From Hahella ganghwensis DSM 17046 (GTDB lineage: Bacteria > Pseudomonadota > Gammaproteobacteria > Pseudomonadales > Oleiphilaceae): DNA of 64,000 nt. Positions 53,120-60,828 of this stretch are shown here, piece after piece. The stretch spans positions 1 through 64,000 of the forward strand of contig NZ_AQXX01000115.1 of the NCBI RefSeq assembly GCF_000376785.1, in the 5' to 3' direction. The number at the start of each line of letters is the position of its first letter. Position 1 is the first letter of the stretch. Below the pieces are notes generated by a model that saw only the letters and a list, made by a program, of their open reading frames with translations, had not been told where the DNA came from and searched no databases. A program made the position numbers and the translations under genes.

Positions 53120-53453
53120 GCTGTTTTGCCCTGCTACCTACTAGATGGATTCCTGTTTCCCCGGATATCCTTCCGCTCCCCTTCATCCCCTATATTTTGC
53201 TGAAAATCATCTGAATTCTCTAAAAAACAGACTGACAACATTCTCCGTCAGTCTTCTTAAATTCTTCTTAACGAGTTGCACCTATATACGTAAGAAGTAT
53301 CACCAATAGTGTAATTCCCTAAGGTCTCTTTCTCAGAAAACACTAAAATCAGGTTGTTTTTTGCACAGCGGCATACGCCCGAATTCAAATAAAAAGAATC
53401 CGTTGGATCGGATACATTCCGGCAGCGGGGCAGTCATGACGAGGTAGGCACGA
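53120..53453. other. Gene-free region upstream of the AraC-type regulator
   Basis: This A+T-rich 334-bp stretch should hold the regulator's promoter. I see no recognised gene, RNA or strong repeat in it. Confidence 0.35.
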
Positions 53454-54533
53454 ATGTTGGACGGTGGTTTTACTGTGGCAGGGGATTATTTGATATCAAC
53501 CCGGTTACTTATGAGCATTCTGAAGCTTTTGGAAAAAGACGGCATCGAAGTTGAGCGACTTCAGGAGACCTACGGTTTGCCGATAGGGATCAGCGAAGAT
53601 AAATATCGCTCAATCGAACTTGATCGGTTTCGGCAATTGTTGGGGGATGCTCAACGTCAGATGGGGGGCCCTGCCTATGGACTACGAATGGCAGAGGTGT
53701 ACTTTTCCTCTCTGTTTACGAAACTGGTACACCTGTTTTTGACCACAGAAAGTATATTTTCTTCCTTCTGTTTTCTTGAGGAAAGGCTGCAAGCCTCGAA
53801 AGCACCTAATTATATTATTCTGACGAAAGCCGGGAATGACGATAAGGTGATTATTCAAAATCGTGACAACAGTCCCCACCGGCCACAGATGATGATGGTG
53901 TTCGATATGGGCTTGCTCTGGAAGTTCAGCGAGCGTGTGGCAGGTGATTTCGAGTTCCCGGTCAGGGTAAAGCTGGCGTATCCTCAGGATAACCCACTTT
54001 CCGTCTATCAGGCATTCTTTGGCTCTCAGTGTGAAATTTCTTTCGATTGTGAGGAGTATGCGTTGATTTTTTCTCATCACGATTTCAGAAAAGGGAATCC
54101 CATAGCTGATGTGGATCTGCAGCACAGGATCAAAAACGTCTTACGGGGATTTGAACCGGATGCCTTAAATATCAGTGCTCAGGACCTGGCTCAAAACTGG
54201 CCTCACAAGGTAAGGAAAAAGATCGAAGCACATCTACCGCATGATGTCTCCATTGATAGCATCGCAGAAACGCTGCACATATCCCCGCGCACACTCCAGA
54301 GAAAACTAAAACAAAATGGCCTGAGCTACTCGCGAATTCTGGAAGAGTGCCGCAAGGACTTAAGCCTGCTGGCGTTGAGATCAGGGAAGACCGTGGCCAA
54401 GGTCGCCTCTGAACTTGGATACAGCAGTGTGGCAAGCTTCCGACAAGCATTTCTGGTTTGGTATGGTACATCGCCCTCACTGGTTCAGATCGTGACAGAC
54501 GACAAGGACGATTCACATAACCACGATGATTGA
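53454..54533 (+). CDS. AraC-family transcriptional regulator
   Basis: The 359-residue protein has the N-terminal ligand-sensing domain of the ArgR/OruR-type AraC regulators (from about residue 25, with LFTKLVHLFLTTES) and a C-terminal double helix-turn-helix (about 260-355): SIDSIAETLHISPRTLQRKL and TVAKVASELGYSSVASFRQAF. It is transcribed toward narK and separated from the secreted-protein pair by a terminator. It may control that pair, but no target site is recognisable. Confidence 0.9.
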   Translation: MLDGGFTVAGDYLISTRLLMSILKLLEKDGIEVERLQETYGLPIGISEDKYRSIELDRFRQLLGDAQRQMGGPAYGLRMAEVYFSSLFTKLVHLFLTTESIFSSFCFLEERLQASKAPNYIILTKAGNDDKVIIQNRDNSPHRPQMMMVFDMGLLWKFSERVAGDFEFPVRVKLAYPQDNPLSVYQAFFGSQCEISFDCEEYALIFSHHDFRKGNPIADVDLQHRIKNVLRGFEPDALNISAQDLAQNWPHKVRKKIEAHLPHDVSIDSIAETLHISPRTLQRKLKQNGLSYSRILEECRKDLSLLALRSGKTVAKVASELGYSSVASFRQAFLVWYGTSPSLVQIVTDDKDDSHNHDD

Positions 54534-54585
54534 GGATTCGGTCCGGATCCTCCAACTGACCCACATAGATCAGTGATCCTTACCC

Positions 54586-54609
54586 AAAAAAAAGCGCCCC
54601 GAAGGGCGC
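54586..54609 (-). terminator. Intrinsic terminator of the third nitrate transporter gene
   Basis: On the minus strand GCGCCC, the loop TTCG and GGGCGC form a UUCG-capped stem followed by eight T residues. It ends the narK-like gene and may also block reading from the araC side. Confidence 0.9.
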
Positions 54610-54676
54610 ATCAAGTGTGAGCTGGAGGGAGAACACCTATTCTTCAATCCAGACTCAGGGTAGGTAGAAAGCTTGG

Positions 54677-56293
54677 CTAGGGGTTATAAAATTCACCATT
54701 TTTACGCAGGTAAAACACCCAGTTAATGACCATGCACAGGGCATAGAAGATCGCGAATCCGATAAAGGCATATTCCGGTGTAGCTGCCTTGATTTGTTCC
54801 CCAATGACTTTCGGGATATAGAAAGCCCCGTAGGCTGCCACCGCAGAGGTCCATCCCAGTACAGGGCCGGCCTGTTCTTTCGGGAAGACCATGGCAATGG
54901 TCCGGAAAGTGGAGCCATTCCCAATCCCACTGGCAGCAAAGAGCAGCAGGAACAGCACAAAGAAGGGAACAAAATAGTCTTCAGGGGTGGCAGAGGCGTA
55001 GGCCGCTTTCAGGTAATAGGCCACTGCAGCCGCGCAGACCACCATGATCAGCGAGCACACTTGAGTGACCAGAGCCCCGCCGATCTTGTCTGATACCCAT
55101 CCTCCGACAGGACGAATCAGAGCGCCGATAAAGGGCCCCATCCAGGCATACATCAAGGCGCTGGGTCCGTTGGGGTTGATGGTATCGTGGGTCATCACGC
55201 CGCCAACCTCAATATGGCTGTAGCCGAAGATGACTTTGATGGCCAGGGCGAATGCGGCTGAAAACCCGATGAAGCTGCCGAATGTCATGGTGTAGATCAG
55301 GCTCATCACCCAGGTGTGACGGTTGCCGAAGATTCTATACTGACGGCTAAGGCTGGTGCCGATCTGGCCCGGGATTAACTTCAGCAAAAAGACGGTGGCA
55401 GCAATGACACCAACAAGGACGAGTTCCTTGGGAACGCCAAATCCAGAGCCATTGGCAGATTCCGGCAGCATCAACCAGAGACCAACCGTCGCGGTAAAGA
55501 AGCCGATCAGCAGCATGAAGGTGATTTTGGTGAAACTGCTAAGAGGGCCGCCGATATCGGGTGAAACCTCTTCTGTCCGTATATTGTTCATGCCAAACCA
55601 GCTGGCAAACGCCAGTGGCACCAGGAACAGCAGCCACAGAAAACCGGCGTTCTGAATCCAGGTTTCTGATCCGGCCGGAATTTTACCGATCAGGGTACCT
55701 GAAGAATTGACCAGGACCATCGGATCGCCACCCGCAGCGCCGAATGCGCCGAATGTCATGAACAGCGGCACCAGAATCTGCATGGTGGTGACGCCGAAAT
55801 TACCCAGTCCCGCATTCAACCCCAGCGCCAGACCTTGCTGCTTCTTGGGAAAGAAGAAGCTGATGTTGGACATGGAAGAGGCAAAGTTACCGCCACCCAG
55901 GCCAGAGAGCAGTGCCAGGACCTGAAACACCCAAAGCGGGGTGTCTTTATTTTGTAGGGCAATCCCTGCGCCCAATGCTGGGATCATCAACAGAGAGGTG
56001 GTGAAGAAGATCGTGTTACGACCACCGCATAACCGGATAAAAAAGCTGCTGGGTATACGCAGAGTTGCTCCGGTCAGGCCGGCAATGGCCATCAGAGTAA
56101 AGAGTTCTGAGGCAGAAAAGGAAAAGCCCAGGTTGAGCATCTGGACGGTGATAATACCCCAGTACAGCCAGACAGCGAATCCGCATAACAAACTGGGAAT
56201 GGATATCCAAAGATTGCGGTTGGCAATCTTTTTGCCGGAGCTGTCCCAGAAACTACTGTCTTCCGGGTTCCAGCCAGTGGTGATGTCAGCCAT
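54677..56293 (-). CDS. narK: Nitrate/nitrite transporter, E. coli NarK/NarU type
   Basis: This third nitrate porter is about 538 residues, longer than the other two, and has 12 predicted helices. The N-terminus (DITTGWNPEDSSFWDSSGKK) and motifs LSGLGGGNFASSMSNISFFFP and GLNAGLGNFGVT match the E. coli NarK/NarU group, which exchanges nitrate and nitrite. I start it at 56293 (MADITTG, behind AGAGGT); the frame extends 27 codons upstream without support. It is divergent from narL across a 551-bp region with a NarL site. Confidence 0.94.
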   Translation of the reverse strand: MADITTGWNPEDSSFWDSSGKKIANRNLWISIPSLLCGFAVWLYWGIITVQMLNLGFSFSASELFTLMAIAGLTGATLRIPSSFFIRLCGGRNTIFFTTSLLMIPALGAGIALQNKDTPLWVFQVLALLSGLGGGNFASSMSNISFFFPKKQQGLALGLNAGLGNFGVTTMQILVPLFMTFGAFGAAGGDPMVLVNSSGTLIGKIPAGSETWIQNAGFLWLLFLVPLAFASWFGMNNIRTEEVSPDIGGPLSSFTKITFMLLIGFFTATVGLWLMLPESANGSGFGVPKELVLVGVIAATVFLLKLIPGQIGTSLSRQYRIFGNRHTWVMSLIYTMTFGSFIGFSAAFALAIKVIFGYSHIEVGGVMTHDTINPNGPSALMYAWMGPFIGALIRPVGGWVSDKIGGALVTQVCSLIMVVCAAAVAYYLKAAYASATPEDYFVPFFVLFLLLFAASGIGNGSTFRTIAMVFPKEQAGPVLGWTSAVAAYGAFYIPKVIGEQIKAATPEYAFIGFAIFYALCMVINWVFYLRKNGEFYNP

Positions 56294-56844
56294 AAGCGTT
56301 ACCTCTTGGCAATTGAAAGCGAAGGTCGTTCGTTGCCAAGGTAAAAAAGAGGAGGCCACTGCCACAATGCTCACTAAGGGGTATGGAGAGGAAGTGCTGA
56401 GTCAAACATTGTGATGGTTCTCTGCTGATTGTTGGTGTCACTTTCATTGACTCCCGTTGCACTATGAGGACCTGCTTTACCGTTTTTTCGGTAAAGTTTG
56501 GCTGGGAAAACGAGGCTGAAACCCTTTATCTGAAAGCGATGCAACGGATTGGCGTGGAGGACGGGGTTCTATTGTGGTGCTCGTCTATGCACGTGAAAAA
56601 AAGGAAGGCGCGTTGGAAACTTGAATTGCCAGACCCCTGGGATCTATCCCCAAAGGGGTATCCACAATTGCTCTCTTTTGCGTATGCTTTGGTTATCTTG
56701 TGGCAACAGGTATCCTTGTAAAACCTGATCTGGATCAATTCGAAAATTCACCTGAGCTAAGGCCATGCCATACTCTGAAGTGAATTGATTTATGCTCAAC
56801 AGAGCCTAACAGGAAATGATGTAACCCCCGGGGAATGATAAGTA
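56294..56844. promoter_or_regulatory. narK / narL divergent regulatory region
   Basis: The region contains no supported gene; an 85-codon frame (56464-56721) lacks a ribosome site. It holds three palindromes. CTTTACCG/CGGTAAAG with a six-T spacer lies at 56475-56496. A NarL pair TATCCCC-AA-AGGGGTA is at 56645-56660 (two mismatches). An FNR-like box CTGATCTGGATCAA (one mismatch) is at 56725-56738. The order NarL then FNR-box resembles moaA and narG if read toward narL, suggesting nitrate- and anaerobiosis-linked autoregulation of narL; control of narK is also possible. Confidence 0.6.
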
Positions 56845-57489
56845 ATGAATAAAGCAACGGTAATGTTAGTGGACGACCATCCCCTGTTTCGTAAAGGCAT
56901 CCGTCAGTTGATTGAATTGGAGGATGAGCTTTCGATTGTGGCCGAAGCCAAGAATGGCGAGGAGGCGCTGGAACAAGCACGTGAACTGGAACCTGATCTG
57001 ATTCTGTTGGATCTGAATATGCAGGGAATGGATGGTCTGGATACCTTGCGTATGCTCCGCACCAGTGGGGTGGATTCCCGTGTGATTATGCTGACGGTGT
57101 CCGACAATGAAGCGGATGTGGTGAACTGCTTTCGGGCTGGTGCTGACGGCTATCTGCTCAAAGATATGGAGCCGGAGGAAATCCTGGAAAAAATCAAACA
57201 GGCCACATTGGGCAAAATGGCGATCAGTGAGCGTTTGACGGAAATTCTGGCTGTAGCACTGCGCAAACCCGGTGATCGGGACGTTGACCCTTCCGCGTCA
57301 CTGACCAGCCGTGAATATGAAATTCTGACCCGCATCGCCGAAGGGCACAGTAATAAAGTGATTGCCCGGGATCTGGATATTTCTGACGGCACCGTTAAGG
57401 TGCATGTGAAGCATATACTTAAGAAAATGGGCATGAAATCCCGGGTAGAGGCTGCGGTGTGGCTGGTCAATCGCCGCAGTGGAAGCTGA
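56845..57489 (+). CDS. narL: Nitrate/nitrite response regulator NarL
   Basis: NarL is the response regulator phosphorylated by NarX; it binds TACYYMT heptamers. The 214-residue protein has the receiver with Asp10, Asp11 and phospho-acceptor Asp56 in LLDLNMQGMDG, the switch residues MLTVSD, and a LuxR-type DNA-binding domain (about 150-210) with LTSREYEILTRIAEG, SDGTVKVHVKHILKKM. Candidate target sites occur in front of moaA, narG, narK1/narK2 and its own upstream region. It is separated from narX by about 7.5 kb carrying five other genes. Confidence 0.95.
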   Translation: MNKATVMLVDDHPLFRKGIRQLIELEDELSIVAEAKNGEEALEQARELEPDLILLDLNMQGMDGLDTLRMLRTSGVDSRVIMLTVSDNEADVVNCFRAGADGYLLKDMEPEEILEKIKQATLGKMAISERLTEILAVALRKPGDRDVDPSASLTSREYEILTRIAEGHSNKVIARDLDISDGTVKVHVKHILKKMGMKSRVEAAVWLVNRRSGS

Positions 57490-57593
57490 ACGCCAGCAAG
57501 GCATCTCTGTTTCTGAGTCGTATTTAAAGTGGTGTATATTTTGTCAAGGTATTGCCTGATAATGATCTGAGTTCGGTGACGATTGGGCTCCTG

Positions 57594-60500
57594 ATGAAAC
57601 AAACCGCTTTTCTGGATCAACTGTATAACGACGTTAATTCAGTCATTTTGTCCCGCCAGCATCCGGTGACGGGACTCCTGCCAGCCAGCACCAGTGTGAA
57701 TACCCATGGCGATTACACCGATGCCTGGGTACGTGACAACGTTTATTCCATCATTTGCGTCTGGGGATTGTCCCTGGCCTACCGTCATGAAGGTGACAGT
57801 ATTCGCAGCGATCAGTTGGAGCAGGCCTGTATAAAACTGATGCGGGGACTGTTGCAGGCCATGATGCGGCAGGCTGCCAAAGTCGAACAGTTCAAGCAGA
57901 CTCAGGATCGCCTGGATGCTTTACACGCCAAATATGACACGGCTTCCGGACTGGAAGTCGTGGCAGATGATGCCTGGGGCCATCTGCAGATCGATGCCAC
58001 GTCTGTATATATGCTGATGCTGGCGCAAATGACGGCTTCGGGGTTTCGGATTGTCTGCACACTGAGCGAAGTCGATTTTATCCAGAATCTCGTTTATTAC
58101 GTGTCCACCGCATACCGCGTCGCTGACTACGGGATCTGGGAGCGTGGAAATAAAATCAACAACGGCAAGACCGAGATCAATGCCAGTTCCGTAGGAATGG
58201 CTAAAGCGGCACTTCAGGCACTGGACGGGCTGAACCTGTTTGGCCAGGGGGCTGATCCGAGGGCCATTATACACACCATACCGGATGCTGTTTCCCGGGC
58301 CAGATCCACATTGGCGGCGCTGTTGCCACGTGAGTCATTGTCCAAAGAAGTCGATAGCGCCCTGTTAAGTATTATCGGGTATCCCGCATTCGCTGTAGGC
58401 GATCAGGCGCTGGTGCAGAAGACCCGTCAGGAAATCTTGTCCAAGCTGGAGGGGCGCTATGGCTGCAAACGCTTCCTTTGGGACGGTCATCAGACATTAC
58501 TGGAAGACAGTAGTCGAATTCACTATGAGCATTCAGAGTTGGTGAATTTTGAACATGTTGAATCTGAATGGCCATTGTTTTTCACCTATCTTTATTTATC
58601 GTCACTCTTTGATGGCGATGCTGATGCCGCCGCACATTATCGTGAACGGCTTGAAGCGCTGACTGTCGACGTGGATGGGCACAAACTCCTGCCTGAACTC
58701 TATTATGTGCCTGAAGATAAAATCACCGCGGAAAAGCGGCGACCACATTCTCAGGAAAGAGTGCCGAATGAGAATATTCCGCTGGTCTGGGCGCAAAGTC
58801 TGTATCTGACCGGACGAATGTTGGACGAAGGATTGATCAGCGAAGACGATCTGGATCCTTTGCGAATGAGGCGCAGGGCTACACGTTATATTAATTCTGA
58901 AGTGGCGCTGGTGGTCCTGGCGGAAAATGATGATGTCAAAGCTCAGCTTTCGGATCAGGGCGTCATTGCTGAAACACTGGAAGATATTGGCCCGATTGCC
59001 GTGGTGTCGGCGACACATCTTGTGGAAGCCTATACACAGGTAGGTGCCAATGAAGCGCTGGGATTAAGCGGCCGGCCACGTCGGCGTCTGCAGAGCCTGG
59101 CGACCTCTCAAACCTATAGAATCAACCAGCAGATGGTCCTTTGTCTGTCCTGGTTGCAGAGTGAATATGGTGACTATCGTAAGTTTGATACCCAGTTGGT
59201 CGTCGAAAAAGTGAAGCGGGAAATCCGCCACATCCGCCAGCACTGGTACCACAATGAAGTGGCGGTATTTACTCTGATGATTGATCAGATGACCTGTATG
59301 GTACCTGATGTGGTGGAATTGTTTCAGGCATTAAGGGACATGCAGTTACGCAGCGAGCATGAACAGGTGGGCTATGCTTCCGCCAGTCTTGCGTATCGAG
59401 CCTCCAGGGTGAACAGTTTGACAATTCCGGGGCTGTGCATCGCCCCACTGGTGGCCCGCAGCCACCCACACCTGATTGAGACCTGCCAATTGGATACGGA
59501 AATGGCTACAGGTGAAGCTGAGACACTAATCCGGCGATTGATCAATAGCCATAACGAGCAGGATAACCTGCAAACTATCAAGGCCTATTTTCTGGCCGCG
59601 CCGCCAAAAACCGTTACCGAAAAAGATCAAGGCTCAGAGCCGGTTCGCGATAAAGGGCAGGTAACGCCGGAATCTCCTGAAGCCAAGCTGCAGATTACAG
59701 ACCCTGTGCATCGGGAGTTGTTGAAGAGGCTATATCTGAACGCTCAATATCGCCAGCATTGGTCGGTTGCCAGATTTTGTTTTGGATTGCTGGATTATTC
59801 CCATGTCGGGCTGGCTGATTCATTGATCAACCTCAACGCCCGTCATATGTCAGTGACCATCGGGCAGGGAGTGTCCCCTGGGCTGTCACCGCTCAGTCCT
59901 CTGGCGGACGAGGCCATTACACAGGAAATTTCCCGCGATATCGCTGACCCTCTGGAAAAAGTATTGCTTCAGGAGCTTATCGTCACGCTGGGATCTCTGC
60001 TTCGGACTGAGGCTGAATTGTTTGATGGCTTAAGAACACTCCAACTGCGAAATCTGATTCTGGTATGTGCCGATCTCGCAGGGGATGATGACGCGGAGGT
60101 CCAGCAGGCGCTGGCGGAGTTGGCGAAACTTTCGCCATGTACACTCTATCATCGGGTACGCGATATTCTTCTGGCGCAGAAAGAGCACTTTTCCTATGGC
60201 GTCCGGCACAGCTTCAAAGTGGACGCCGGTGGCCATACGGATATCTATGAAGCCACCTCGCAACCCATTTCGGCTGTCGGGACAGACTGGTTGGAATGGC
60301 GTATTGCCAGGGGGATGCTAACGGGCTTTGACAGTACCTTTCTCAAATCCATCTGGCAGAGCCTGGCGCATGCTTCCAGTCTGGTATTCGGTGAGCAGGC
60401 CAGTCCGGACTCTGTTTTGGACTGTGATATGGTCAGAGGTTCCATGACACCGGGTGAGGAGAGTTTCGCCAAACTGCTCGATCAATTGTTGCAGCCTTTG

Positions 60501-60779
60501 CATCCGGCCTATTATAAAAGTACGGTGGTGGAAGCCTTGTATGCCTTTGCCGAATACTGCGTGGATTATCCGGCGAAGCGGTTCAAAGAACCGATAAACC
60601 TGAGTCTGCTGATAGAAAGAGCCGCTGAGTTGTATGTAAATGAGGAGGCGATGGAACAGGCGGAAGAGAGAAACCTCGACCTTATGATGCAGTTACCGCC
60701 ACATCTGACACACATCTATTTCAAGAAAGCACTGGCCGGTTTAGATCAGGAAGACATGGATTCGGTGAAGGCAACCTAG
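57594..60779 (+). CDS. GH15 / phosphorylase-kinase-alpha-like protein
   Basis: The product (about 1061 residues; 1075 if a TTG at 57552 is used) resembles the alpha/beta subunits of eukaryotic phosphorylase kinase and bacterial GH15 relatives. The N-terminal (alpha/alpha)6 barrel includes HPVTGLLPASTSVNTHGDY, AWVRDNVYSII, and DAWGHLQIDATSVYMLML; conserved acids there may act in glucan hydrolysis or binding. The C-terminal third is helical with no named motif, and there is no kinase domain. It is followed 49 bp later by glgB and then glgX, so it probably acts on glycogen or reads its state. The start is uncertain because no strong ribosome site is visible. Confidence 0.82.
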   Translation: MKQTAFLDQLYNDVNSVILSRQHPVTGLLPASTSVNTHGDYTDAWVRDNVYSIICVWGLSLAYRHEGDSIRSDQLEQACIKLMRGLLQAMMRQAAKVEQFKQTQDRLDALHAKYDTASGLEVVADDAWGHLQIDATSVYMLMLAQMTASGFRIVCTLSEVDFIQNLVYYVSTAYRVADYGIWERGNKINNGKTEINASSVGMAKAALQALDGLNLFGQGADPRAIIHTIPDAVSRARSTLAALLPRESLSKEVDSALLSIIGYPAFAVGDQALVQKTRQEILSKLEGRYGCKRFLWDGHQTLLEDSSRIHYEHSELVNFEHVESEWPLFFTYLYLSSLFDGDADAAAHYRERLEALTVDVDGHKLLPELYYVPEDKITAEKRRPHSQERVPNENIPLVWAQSLYLTGRMLDEGLISEDDLDPLRMRRRATRYINSEVALVVLAENDDVKAQLSDQGVIAETLEDIGPIAVVSATHLVEAYTQVGANEALGLSGRPRRRLQSLATSQTYRINQQMVLCLSWLQSEYGDYRKFDTQLVVEKVKREIRHIRQHWYHNEVAVFTLMIDQMTCMVPDVVELFQALRDMQLRSEHEQVGYASASLAYRASRVNSLTIPGLCIAPLVARSHPHLIETCQLDTEMATGEAETLIRRLINSHNEQDNLQTIKAYFLAAPPKTVTEKDQGSEPVRDKGQVTPESPEAKLQITDPVHRELLKRLYLNAQYRQHWSVARFCFGLLDYSHVGLADSLINLNARHMSVTIGQGVSPGLSPLSPLADEAITQEISRDIADPLEKVLLQELIVTLGSLLRTEAELFDGLRTLQLRNLILVCADLAGDDDAEVQQALAELAKLSPCTLYHRVRDILLAQKEHFSYGVRHSFKVDAGGHTDIYEATSQPISAVGTDWLEWRIARGMLTGFDSTFLKSIWQSLAHASSLVFGEQASPDSVLDCDMVRGSMTPGEESFAKLLDQLLQPLHPAYYKSTVVEALYAFAEYCVDYPAKRFKEPINLSLLIERAAELYVNEEAMEQAEERNLDLMMQLPPHLTHIYFKKALAGLDQEDMDSVKAT

Positions 60780-60828
60780 GGTCAAAATGATCGAATATCA
60801 GACTCTTGCAAAATTGACAGGATAATCA

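Noticed and set aside
53487-53496. TTGATATCAA palindrome as an FNR box
   Set aside because: It lacks the four-base spacer of FNR sites and lies inside the AraC-type gene.
56464-56721. 85-codon frame between narK and narL
   Set aside because: It covers the palindromes and NarL site, and no ribosome site is present.
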